Origin: Pseudomonas viridiflava
GTDB taxonomy: Bacteria > Pseudomonadota > Gammaproteobacteria > Pseudomonadales > Pseudomonadaceae
NCBI RefSeq assembly: GCF_900582625.1
Contig: NZ_UTIQ01000138.1
Coordinates: 62,001-126,000, forward strand
DNA: 64,000 nucleotides
Direction of reading: 5' to 3'
The notes below the pieces were generated by a model. It ran no database searches, was not told where the DNA came from, and worked only from the letters and a program-made list of their open reading frames with translations. The translations under genes and the position numbers were made by a program. Below are positions 17,766-24,700 of this stretch, piece after piece (positions within the stretch are counted from its first letter, which is position 1; every line of letters starts with the position of its first letter).

Positions 17766-18082
17766 ACGGGCTGGCAAAGATGCTGGAAGGGGGGCTTTCA
17801 GGTAGGGCGCCCAGTTCAAAGCAGGCTGAGCGATCTAACGTACCCAGTTTAATTTTAAGGCGACATACTCGGCTGTTACCTACAGCGCGCTTGCAAAAAG
17901 CGTCACTGTTAGCGGACCGGTGAAGTCCTTAATAACCTTATTATGCCCACGGCGTGGCTTGATGCAGAAGTTAGGGATTTAGTCACTTAGCGAACCCGCT
18001 TTAAATCTGAACGAATCCTCACTTTGCGTTGCGCTTAGAAATTTGCGTGGGCTCATTTGTTATTAGCGCTGAATGTAGGCAA
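17766..18082. other. Gap with immunity-gene remnant
   Basis: This 317-bp stretch has no intact gene. It marks the drop in GC at the island edge and contains the decayed immunity 3' end annotated at 17835-17879. Confidence 0.6.
17835..17879 (-). pseudogene. Remnant of a type-A immunity gene (3' end)
   Basis: The reverse strand encodes ...VALKLNWVR followed by a stop. This matches the C-terminus of the first immunity protein at 20615-21013 (...TAVKLNWVR, stop), and the DNA similarity is visible (ACCCAGTTTAATTT in both). An in-frame stop lies just upstream, so only a fragment remains. Confidence 0.65.
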
Positions 18083-18472
18083 TCAGCTGGTTTTTAGAAT
18101 TATATAAATGATTCCGAGCCAAATTCCGCTTCCGAAAAGTATCACGGTTTTCAGCTTAAGTATCGATTTTAAATGTGGTGGAAAGTTTTTGTAGTCGGCT
18201 TCGTTCAGTTCTCCGGCCTTAATGTAAGGCGTGGGTATCATTATCATGCTACAAATCTTGGCTATCGAAAAAACAGTAGGGATCCATCCTTGGTTGCGAA
18301 GATCTGACTCCCACAAATATATGTAGCGGCTGTTCTGCAGTGCTTTGATGATCTCGTCTAGGTGTTTATGCTTAATATATAGGCTGTAAATTATCCCGAG
18401 AAATCCGGTGAAGAGTGGCCCGCCAGTTAAAAATATTTTTGCCCAGATAAACCAATCATCTTGGGTCGTCAT
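18083..18472 (-). CDS. Putative immunity membrane protein, paralogue 6 (type A)
   Basis: The protein has 129 residues with three hydrophobic segments. It is the closest relative of paralogue 1 (20615-21013): both share HLDEIIKALQNSRYI or YLDDIIKALQNSRYI, then DLRNQGWI or DLRDQGWI, and a NFPPHLK or NFPPRLK motif before the last helix. Its ATG overlaps by 4 bp (ATGA) the stop of an orphan toxin 3' end (18469-18549), exactly as paralogue 1 overlaps the full toxin gene. This makes it the presumed immunity to that lost toxin variant. Confidence 0.75.
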   Translation of the reverse strand: MTTQDDWFIWAKIFLTGGPLFTGFLGIIYSLYIKHKHLDEIIKALQNSRYIYLWESDLRNQGWIPTVFSIAKICSMIMIPTPYIKAGELNEADYKNFPPHLKSILKLKTVILFGSGIWLGIIYIILKTS

Positions 18473-18549
18473 GGCTTTTTCCTTTCATAAATCACCTCGG
18501 CCAAAGTCTCCCCAGCCGCTTCGCCAACTGTCGGGCCAACCCCAACGCC
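18469..18549 (-). pseudogene. Orphan PAAR-toxin C-terminal tip 2
   Basis: The reverse-strand frame ending in TGA at 18469 reads ...GEAAGETLAEVIYERKKP, which matches the end of the full toxin (GGAIGGKLLGEKIYEIKHP). The frame is closed by a stop at 18558-18556, so no PAAR region remains. It ends with the same ATGA overlap onto an immunity gene as the full toxin. Confidence 0.7.
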
Positions 18550-18555
18550 ACTGTG

Positions 18556-18611
18556 TTAAGTACTTCATCTAAATAACGATATCTGAGATGAAGGCTTTAA
18601 ATAATCCGGGA
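18556..18611 (-). pseudogene. Remnant of a type-A immunity gene (internal part)
   Basis: The reverse strand reads ...stop-SLHLRYRYLDEVLNT, matching YSLYLKYRYLDDIIKA of paralogue 1. It runs directly into toxin tip 2 in a different frame, which marks a recombination junction near 18556. Confidence 0.6.
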
Positions 18612-18701
18612 AGGTGTGGCTCTAATGCGGTCGCCGGCGAAAATCTTTTTAGCCGCAAGATTAAATTAATTGCCGTTGCCATGGTGTTTGTTCACGTTTT
18701 T

Positions 18702-19109
18702 TTACCTATTTGTTCTTGTTAAATAGATTAGGATTGCCACCAATGTCATCCAAAGGCATCCCCCAACTATCAAAATGACCACGCGAGCAAGCTTGCGTTT
18801 GAGCTGTCGCGGAAAGTTCTCTACGTCATTTTTATCTAACTCGCCAAGTTTAATAAAAAATCTTGGCGCAAGAATCATTCCCGCAGTTCTTGCTAATAAT
18901 ATTGAAGATCCAGCAATGCCTTGCGCACGTAGTACCGGAGCCCATGTGTGGCTATGGCGGCTGTTACTTAAGGATTCCAATATGGGGTCCAGGTGGCGAT
19001 TAATTAGATAAAAATTGTAAGCAAGGCCTATAGTCATCATTACAAATGGACCGAAGAGGAAGGCAATGCCGAATATGGACCTCCAAAAATCATCATTGAT
19101 CATTTTCAT
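18702..19109 (-). CDS. Putative immunity membrane protein, paralogue 5 (diverged type A)
   Basis: The protein has 135 residues and three hydrophobic segments (IFGIAFLFGPFVMMTIGLAY, SILLARTAGMILA, VILIVGGCLWMTLVAILIYL). It shares the family pattern HLDPILESLSNSRHS, VLRAQG and FFIKLGELDKNDVENFPRQL with paralogues 1 and 6, but is more diverged. There is no toxin tip upstream; 30 bp separate it from paralogue 4. Confidence 0.7.
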   Translation of the reverse strand: MKMINDDFWRSIFGIAFLFGPFVMMTIGLAYNFYLINRHLDPILESLSNSRHSHTWAPVLRAQGIAGSSILLARTAGMILAPRFFIKLGELDKNDVENFPRQLKRKLARVVILIVGGCLWMTLVAILIYLTRTNR

Positions 19110-19139
19110 GCAGCTCGCGATCTAAAGTTGCAGTGCTCA

Positions 19140-19523
19140 CTATTTAAGAACTTCCGATTTAATTATGATGGTAAACACCGTCATCGCGCCGAGTAGACAT
19201 AGTATGTTCCACTGAAAGACAGCAAGTCTTCTCTTGAGTGAACGGGGGAAGCGCCTAATGTCCTCTTCGTCAACATGGCGGCGTTTTAGGTAGAAGTTGG
19301 GAAAAGTAACCACGCTCGATATTCCTCCGACGACCATTAGCGTTCCCCAGACGCCTCCAAACCGTATCGGAGCGAGAGCTACAATTAACGGGCTGTTTTT
19401 AAGATGGGCAAGCATCAAGTCCATTTTTGTATAGCCTGTATGCAATGCGATACCTAGCCAGATGGCTTGTCCCAGTAGTACTAATCCGCAAAGAGTTCCG
19501 AGAATTTGCGCCGCGGTATTCAT
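19140..19523 (-). CDS. Putative immunity membrane protein, paralogue 4 (type B)
   Basis: The protein has 127 residues. The start at 19523 is supported by an AAGGTAA ribosome site. It has three hydrophobic segments, the type-B signature GYTKMDLMLAHLKNSPLIVA, then RFGGVWGTLMVVGGISSVVT and FPNFYLKRRHVDEEDIRRFP. It belongs with paralogues 2 and 3. It is probably an inner-membrane immunity protein against a pore-forming toxin variant, by family context. Confidence 0.7.
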   Translation of the reverse strand: MNTAAQILGTLCGLVLLGQAIWLGIALHTGYTKMDLMLAHLKNSPLIVALAPIRFGGVWGTLMVVGGISSVVTFPNFYLKRRHVDEEDIRRFPRSLKRRLAVFQWNILCLLGAMTVFTIIIKSEVLK

Positions 19524-19642
19524 TAAAATTACCTTGTGCGAAAAAAGGTTAAAGCTCGTTAAATTTTTTGCTTTGTGGAGAACGCAAAGCATGCCTAGGC
19601 TTTTCGCCCTGGAATTAACTACCACTCCAAACCGTGATTGCC

Positions 19643-20029
19643 TTAAAGATCAGGCTTAATGGTGTACTTTATAATCAGTAAAATGCCCATGCAGCTTAGT
19701 AACAGGATTACGACCCGGTACAGTCTCGTTAATTTTGTTTTTAGCTTGGCTGGAAAGTTATTGATGTCGTCAGCATCGATTGTTCCGCGCTTTATATAGA
19801 AGTCCGGAAATGCTACGAATCCTGCAATGCCCCCGACCAGGAGCAACACACCCCATGGGCCTCCATGCCGTAGCGACGCCAGAGCCGTAACCGCAGAGCT
19901 TTTCTTTAGATGACTGAGCATCAAATCCATTTGTGTATATCCGATTCGCAGGGCCATACCGTTCCAGATAAGTAGGGACAAAATAACTATGCCGAGTGAA
20001 TAGCCGAGAATGTAATCGGATGTGCTCAT
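19643..20029 (-). CDS. Putative immunity membrane protein, paralogue 3 (type B)
   Basis: The protein has 128 residues using the ATG at 20029; the longer frame would need a TTG. It has the type-B signature GYTQMDLMLSHLKKSSAVTA, RHGGPWGVLLLVGGIAGFVA, FPDFYIKRGTIDADDINNFP and three hydrophobic segments. It is closest to paralogues 2 and 4. Confidence 0.7.
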   Translation of the reverse strand: MSTSDYILGYSLGIVILSLLIWNGMALRIGYTQMDLMLSHLKKSSAVTALASLRHGGPWGVLLLVGGIAGFVAFPDFYIKRGTIDADDINNFPAKLKTKLTRLYRVVILLLSCMGILLIIKYTIKPDL

Positions 20030-20111
20030 TTCGTTTTGCCAGTTTTTTTCGTGTGATGCCGGCTTGCTCAACTTGCCAATGGGACGTTGGGTATTTCGGC
20101 GGAATTTGATC

Positions 20112-20498
20112 TCACAGCATTCCGAACTGAATCGGTATTCCTATCAAAACCATTAGAAGTAAAAGCCAAATTACAGTCCATTGAATTACAGCTAGCTTAT
20201 GTTTAAGGGGCGCGGGGAGGTTTTCTAAATCAGTCTGGCTGAGTTGCCCGCGTTTTAGGTGAAAGTCAGGAAATGTAACAATTCCAGAGATGCCGCCCAC
20301 TAATATCAGCTTCCCCCATGGTCCGGCTTGTCTAAGAGGCGATCTTACATTTATAGCAGCACAGTTTCGCAGGCAGTTGAGTATCAAATCCATCTTCGTA
20401 TTCGCCAAATGCAGGCACACCCCTATCCAGACTAAAAGTCCTGCTAAGTCGATCATTGCTGCAGTGAGGAAAACCTTCTCTATTACGGTCAAACTCAT
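20112..20498 (-). CDS. Putative immunity membrane protein, paralogue 2 (type B)
   Basis: The protein has 128 residues and three hydrophobic segments. It has the type-B signature NTKMDLILNCLRNCAAINV, RQAGPWGKLILVGGISGIVT and FPDFHLKRGQLSQTDLENLP. Its ATG overlaps the stop of orphan toxin tip 1 by 4 bp (ATGA). The arrangement implies that it guarded against that toxin variant. Confidence 0.75.
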   Translation of the reverse strand: MSLTVIEKVFLTAAMIDLAGLLVWIGVCLHLANTKMDLILNCLRNCAAINVRSPLRQAGPWGKLILVGGISGIVTFPDFHLKRGQLSQTDLENLPAPLKHKLAVIQWTVIWLLLLMVLIGIPIQFGML

Positions 20499-20608
20499 TT
20501 GGCTACCTCATATATTTCGCCGCTGCATTCAAGAATGGATTCCGCAAGCACTCCAGCATCTGAGGCAGGCGCTGAAGTAACGACCCCGCCGCACTGATTT
20601 ATGGAATT
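20495..20608 (-). pseudogene. Orphan PAAR-toxin C-terminal tip 1
   Basis: A 37-codon frame starting just after an in-frame TAG (20611-20609) ends ...ESILECSGEIYEVAK and a TGA that overlaps the next ATG. The last residues match the toxin end (GEKIYEIKHP) and the upstream part is Gly/Ala-rich (GGVVTSAPASDAGVLA). There is no start codon or PAAR region, so it is a displaced 3' end. Confidence 0.6.
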
Positions 20609-20614
20609 CTAGTG

Positions 20615-21013
20615 CTATCGCACCCAGTTTAATTTCACGGCGGTACACACGACTGCTAGCCATAATCCGCTTAAACAAATTTCTGTCATTTTTATTTTTA
20701 AAAGGCGTTTTAAGCGTGGTGGGAAGTTTTGATAATCCTCTGGGTCAAGGTCGCCAATTTTAATATAGATCTTTGGGATTGTTATCATGCTACTAATTCG
20801 AGCCATGGACAGAATAGTTCCGATCCAACCTTGATCTCTTAAGTCACGCTCGAATAGGCATATGTAGCGACTGTTTTGTAGTGCTTTGATTATGTCATCT
20901 AAATATCGGTATTTAAGATAAAGACTATAAAAAATTCCGGAAAATCCAGCCAGAACGGGGCTGCCGAGGAAAACGATTTCTAGCCATAAAACGAAGTTAC
21001 TTTGGGTTGTCAT
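20615..21013 (-). CDS. Putative cognate immunity membrane protein, paralogue 1 (type A)
   Basis: The protein has 132 residues. Its ATG overlaps the stop of the PAAR toxin gene (21010) by 4 bp, the classical toxin-immunity coupling. It has three hydrophobic segments (LEIVFLGSPVLAGFSGIFYS, TILSMARISSMITIP, MTEICLSGLWLAVVCTAV) with conserved YLDDIIKALQNSRYI, DLRDQGWI and IYIKIGDLDPEDYQNFPPRL. The membrane location suggests that the toxin acts on the inner membrane. No characterised family was recognised. Confidence 0.8.
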   Translation of the reverse strand: MTTQSNFVLWLEIVFLGSPVLAGFSGIFYSLYLKYRYLDDIIKALQNSRYICLFERDLRDQGWIGTILSMARISSMITIPKIYIKIGDLDPEDYQNFPPRLKRLLKIKMTEICLSGLWLAVVCTAVKLNWVR

Positions 21014-22422
21014 GGATGTTTAATTTCATATATTTTTTCGCCGAGCAATTTTCCGCCTATCGCGCCACCCGCCGAGCCTATTCCTGTACCTATCCCAATC
21101 AAAGCTCCCGCACAGACCAACCCCCCAATGCCAGTTGAAAGACCGAGTGCTAAGCAGACCGCACCCGCCGCTGAACTTCCAATTTGTGCGCCAATAAAAC
21201 CTCCCGCAGTGGAGGCGGTAAATTTTCCTCCTTCTACGAATTTCACTTTTTCGCAAGCTGCTCCTGTGTCACCGACGCAAACTTCCTGAATGGCCAGCAA
21301 AGACGAAACTCCACCGAGTCCGATAGCGATGTAGCCGCCGGCGGACATGTATTTGGCGGCTCGGCTTGCCGCGCTTACGTGCGTTGCGTAACCCGGAATC
21401 TGGCCGGGTGCTCCTGCTTTGTCCCAGCGGTGTACGAGGCTCTTGGTCGATAGGCCGAGCGATTTTTTTAACTTGGGGTGGTCGCCCAGGCTTGTAAAAC
21501 TGCGAAGTTGCGTCGAGTTCAGCAGACGTGTGTCCAGTTGAGCGAGAAGGCGTTTCCGTTCGGCGTGGAATTCAGGCGTTTTCAAATGGCCGTGCTGTCG
21601 ATAGGTGTCATGGTGCAACCGCTCAATGGCAAGGAGAGTGTCGCGCATGCCTGCGATGTGTCTTTCCATAACCGCGGCACTAACGCCGAGCCATGTCGAG
21701 GTTTCGCCAGTAAAACCGGCGATCTCGGCGCCGTGTCGTTGCATGAAGTCAGCTTCGTCCGGTGTCAGCGGTTCCAGATCGTTGCTGATTTGTTGTGCCG
21801 CCTCCATCAGAAGCGCTTCTTCACGCATGCACAGATAGTTTCTCGGATCGCTCAATACAATCATTGAGCCCGCCTTAAAGTCACTCACTCCAGGGTTCAG
21901 CGCTCTGAACTTGCGCATCACCGCCGGATCCGGTTGGGGGAACAGCGTGGCTTCCAGTGCTTGGCGGCTCGTACTTTTGGTCACCACATGGAAACCCGGT
22001 TCCTGAGGTTCGTCGTCGGTGACGATGGGGGAGGCCGGCGGCACTGGAGAGGCAAACGCAGACTGGCGCGGCGCTGTGTAGGCGCTGTTTGAAACCGAGG
22101 CCGGCGATTCGGCGAAAGCGCTCGCCGCCGGCGTCGCTAGGGCTTCGTTGTGATAACGAGCGGTATGGATCGATGGGATCAGCGTGGCGTTACAGGGGCA
22201 ACTGCTCCGGCTATCAAGCGTACCCGCCATGAGCTTGCCGTGGCTTTCCATGTGGGAAATACCGCCGACGATTCGGTAGATTTTTCCATCCTTTCCACAG
22301 GTAACCCGGTCGCCTTCGCGTGCATGTAGCAGTCCGAAAAGGTTGATACGCGCATCGCCGTCGAGCACTTGCCCGCCACAGCTGGTTTTATCGCCGCGGC
22401 CAATGAAGAAACCCTCGCTCAT
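21010..22422 (-). CDS. PAAR-domain effector with glycine-rich membrane C-terminus
   Basis: The protein has 470 residues. A GGAGG ribosome site precedes the ATG. Residues 1-85 form a PAAR domain (FIGRGDKTSCGGQVLDGDAR, REGDRVTCGKDGKIYRIVGG, LMAGTLDSRSSCPCNATLI), which caps the type VI secretion spike. A Pro/Ala/Ser-rich linker follows (about 90-140), then a LysM-like segment (about 160-195, KFRALNPGVSDFKAGSMIVL) and a helical region. The end (about 358-462) is hydrophobic and packed with GxxxG-type glycine zippers (GGFIGAQIGSSAAGAV, GIGGLVCAGALIGIGTGIGS). Pore-forming effectors such as Tse4 have comparable glycine zippers, so membrane depolarisation is a reasonable inference. No type VI structural genes lie in the window. 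Confidence 0.82.
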   Translation of the reverse strand: MSEGFFIGRGDKTSCGGQVLDGDARINLFGLLHAREGDRVTCGKDGKIYRIVGGISHMESHGKLMAGTLDSRSSCPCNATLIPSIHTARYHNEALATPAASAFAESPASVSNSAYTAPRQSAFASPVPPASPIVTDDEPQEPGFHVVTKSTSRQALEATLFPQPDPAVMRKFRALNPGVSDFKAGSMIVLSDPRNYLCMREEALLMEAAQQISNDLEPLTPDEADFMQRHGAEIAGFTGETSTWLGVSAAVMERHIAGMRDTLLAIERLHHDTYRQHGHLKTPEFHAERKRLLAQLDTRLLNSTQLRSFTSLGDHPKLKKSLGLSTKSLVHRWDKAGAPGQIPGYATHVSAASRAAKYMSAGGYIAIGLGGVSSLLAIQEVCVGDTGAACEKVKFVEGGKFTASTAGGFIGAQIGSSAAGAVCLALGLSTGIGGLVCAGALIGIGTGIGSAGGAIGGKLLGEKIYEIKHP

Positions 22423-22426
22423 TGGA

Positions 22427-22867
22427 TTACGCCTCCACGTCGGTAAGGAAGTCTTCGGGCAGTGGTTTGTCTTCGCGCGCTACGTACAAAGCTCCCTCCA
22501 GGGGCGTGGCGACGATTTCGTCACCATTGCTTAGCCGACTTCCCACGACAGCGATAAAACTGTTGGTTTTCCCCGCAGTGGTGATGATCGTGGCCGTGCT
22601 GCCATCGGCGTATTCCACGAAATCCCCTTTACACGCGGCGCCTACTTTGCGGCCGTCGCTGAGATCGAACCTCAGCACTGATGAACCGCGCTTAACAACG
22701 CCGCCGTGCCGCGTTTTGCTGCCTTCGACGGCGATCCGGTAAATAGCGAGGGCGGGCTTTGGATGGCGGTCAGGAGACTGATCGTCGGCATGTACCGCCT
22801 CGCCCAACCTACGCAGGTAATCGGAGGAAACGGTGTTGGTGAAAAGCAAAGGCGAGTAGGCGTGCAT
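22427..22867 (-). CDS. Small divergent PAAR-like protein upstream of the effector
   Basis: The protein has 146 residues and ends 4 bp before the effector start, so the two are probably one operon. It has a degenerate PAAR pattern: YRIAVEGSKTRHGGVVKRGS (compare GDKTSCGG), then KVGAACKGDFVEYADGSTA and FIAVVGSRLSNGDEIVATPL. It ends in a short acidic tail (EDKPLPEDFL). It lacks a toxin region. It could be an adaptor, a second spike cap or a loading factor; the role is not known. The N-terminal 40 residues are weakly supported and the true start may be further in. Confidence 0.6.
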   Translation of the reverse strand: MHAYSPLLFTNTVSSDYLRRLGEAVHADDQSPDRHPKPALAIYRIAVEGSKTRHGGVVKRGSSVLRFDLSDGRKVGAACKGDFVEYADGSTATIITTAGKTNSFIAVVGSRLSNGDEIVATPLEGALYVAREDKPLPEDFLTDVEA

Positions 22868-23257
22868 GTAAGCGTCCTGATCCTTGGTTTGGCGTTACTG
22901 GGTTGCTGCTCAGCCCCGGAACACGCGTAGCGCGTATTTCGTCAAAATTGGGCGGTGCAGAACGGACAACCACCTTGCGTTAAACGCTGCGTTGGATGAA
23001 TCAGATGCTTCTTGGAAACGAGCTGCTCAATGGCAGAATGCTGGGATGCAATTAGCTACATGAACGCGGGAATGGTGCTGCGAAATACCGGGTTTGCTAA
23101 GGCGCGCACGGGAGTTGTCGGTATGGGATCAGTTACCCTCTGCAAGCGCCAACTCAAGGCGGCCGCCTACGCCTCTCTGGCCGGGGCGGCGCGTTCTGTT
23201 TGTTTTTTTGTAGCGCGACAGCGCAGTTCTATCTCTCACCTACCCGTCGGAGCTGAT
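22868..23257. other. Divergent promoter region, no gene seen
   Basis: This 390-bp gap separates the leftward effector operon from the rightward unknown gene. An open frame on the plus strand near 22860-22930 resembles a lipoprotein leader (LILGLALLGCC) but stops after about 20 residues. No clear repeats or terminators were seen. Confidence 0.4.
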
Positions 23258-23725
23258 ATGCCCCCCGAAGTGCAAAAGCTGCAGGACGCCATTGAATCCA
23301 TTCCAGGCGTCACCGATGCCGTGGTGGAAAAGGTCGATCTTTCCGATATTCCCGAAAGCCTCTTCAGCCTGCCTCCCTACGGCGACCTGCCATTGGGCGC
23401 GCTACGCCGCACCCAAGGCGGCACGCCGGACGAAGTGTTGATCGCCGTGAATTTCGGCATTTCCCGCGACGCCAAGGGCCTCGACGCCCTCGAATTCATC
23501 GCCTGGTGGGTGCGCGACAGTGCACGCGGCGGTAATCCGATACAGATCCGCGCACTCGCGCTTCCGCCGATTGGCGACCAGTTTGGGACAACGCTTCGGT
23601 TTGTTATCGACTACTTCTATGTGGATCCCGAGCAGGATATTGGGAAGCTCTTGGCCACGGTGGGGGAGTTGGCGGATGGGTTGAGTGGGTTGGTGGAGAT
23701 GAACTCCAAGGTGCTAGGCGGGTGA
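23258..23725 (+). CDS. Unknown acidic cytoplasmic protein
   Basis: The protein has 155 residues. The start at 23258 has a GGAG ribosome site; the longer upstream frame lacks protein character. The sequence is acidic and soluble (LQDAIESIPGVTDAVVEKVD, VNFGISRDAKGLDALEFIAW, FVIDYFYVDPEQDIGKLLAT). I do not recognise the family. It sits between the PAAR operon and a small lipoprotein, with which it may be co-transcribed. Confidence 0.55.
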   Translation: MPPEVQKLQDAIESIPGVTDAVVEKVDLSDIPESLFSLPPYGDLPLGALRRTQGGTPDEVLIAVNFGISRDAKGLDALEFIAWWVRDSARGGNPIQIRALALPPIGDQFGTTLRFVIDYFYVDPEQDIGKLLATVGELADGLSGLVEMNSKVLGG

Positions 23726-23772
23726 CGGCTGTTCGCTCGGTTAATACATATTCCGAATGGACGGGGCTTGCT

Positions 23773-24021
23773 ATGGGAAAACTAGCGGTGGCCCTGTCGC
23801 TGATCATGTTGGTGGGCTGCATGCCTTATCAAACAGTGACGTCGCCTGATCCGAACTGGATGCGGTTGGGTGGAGAGGCGCCTGAAGGTTATCCGCGGAC
23901 GTTTGTTGAGCGCTTTGACGGCAAATGCTCAATGGTTACGGAGTCTTGGTCTGAGGGGCGCATTAATGGTCGGGGTTTGTGGACTAAACATCAGTTTCGA
24001 AGAGCAGTGGATTGTCCGTAG
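23773..24021 (+). CDS. Small lipoprotein
   Basis: The protein has 82 residues. It has a lipoprotein signal (MGKLAVALSLIMLVGC) with the lipobox LVGC. The mature part is short (PDPNWMRLGGEAPEGYPRTF, WSEGRINGRGLWTKHQF) and not recognised. It begins 47 bp after the preceding gene and may be co-transcribed with it. Confidence 0.55.
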   Translation: MGKLAVALSLIMLVGCMPYQTVTSPDPNWMRLGGEAPEGYPRTFVERFDGKCSMVTESWSEGRINGRGLWTKHQFRRAVDCP

Positions 24022-24700
24022 GGGGGCGCTAGTAAAGGCTGGAGATTCTTTATCTGATGAGAAAAGCGGGCGGGGTTGTTGGTGGCTCGGATTTAGGGGA
24101 CTGTCCCCTTTCTTCCCGCGGGCTTGGCATGCTGGCACTTAAATTGGGCTGTCCTAGAGCCTACAAAAAGTACGGTAACGTCTGTCGCGTAAGTTCATCG
24201 GTGTTGCTACTAGGCCCTAGGGATTTCGCAAGCGTCGTGGCTTCGCGCGACGCAGTCGCGGCTTTCGTCCTGACAGATAATCCCAAAGTCCTGCTATCAG
24301 CCAGCGTGCAAACGAGAAAGCGTGCCGGTGAGAGCGGCATATTTCGGTTAGTCCAGTTTTAGAAAGCTAGGGTGCCCTCGAGTTAAGAGTTGTAAGGCTG
24401 ATCTTCCCACCCATTTGCCTTCCCTTTTTTTTCGTCATTCAGTCGTTTGGATCGGCGCTACATCGAGCATTTTTGAGGCGTTTTCATAGATTTCGCGCCA
24501 ACTGCTTTACATCAATTCCGACATGTATGTACGCTAGCCATAGCTCAACATATGCTCTAGACAAGTAATTCGACACATGCCGATTTCAACCGGTTTTACT
24601 AAAGAAACTCTAATGAGTTGACCCTTTCCGTACTGTTACAACGAGCGCTAAAAGGGTCTGTATTTAAGCGTTTAGCTGTTTGTGAGGACGTTGACCAAGT
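24022..24700. other. Gap before the defence-like cassette
   Basis: This 679-bp region has no intact gene. It holds a small palindrome GGGGACTGTCCCC (about 24098-24110) and a frameshifted coding remnant on the minus strand (24435 to about 24580). The lower GC of the following genes starts near 24400. Confidence 0.45.
24435..24580 (-). pseudogene. Possible frameshifted gene remnant
   Basis: On the reverse strand one frame reads VELWLAYIHVGIDVKQLA and then the neighbouring frame continues REIYENASKMLDVAPIQTTE before a stop. A 2-nt deletion in a GCGCGC-like tract near 24495 would explain the break. The family is unknown and the call is tentative. Confidence 0.25.

Noticed and set aside
19643..20111. 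A third toxin tip before paralogue 3
   Set aside because: The frame that ends in the ATGA overlap reads Lys/Thr-rich sequence after an in-frame stop and does not resemble the toxin C-terminus; the overlap may be chance because ATGA starts are frequent.
22860..22930. A lipoprotein-like leader (LILGLALLGCC) on the plus strand
   Set aside because: It stops after about 20 residues, lacks a clear ribosome site and overlaps the start of the minus-strand PAAR-like gene; at most a remnant.
24098..24110. GGGGACTGTCCCC palindrome as an operator
   Set aside because: No gene start is near it and the sequence is a common short dyad; no function can be supported.
24057..24362. A 101-codon open frame in the gap after the small lipoprotein
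   Set aside because: No ribosome site, no protein-like composition, and it includes the GGGGACTGTCCCC palindrome; not annotated as a gene.
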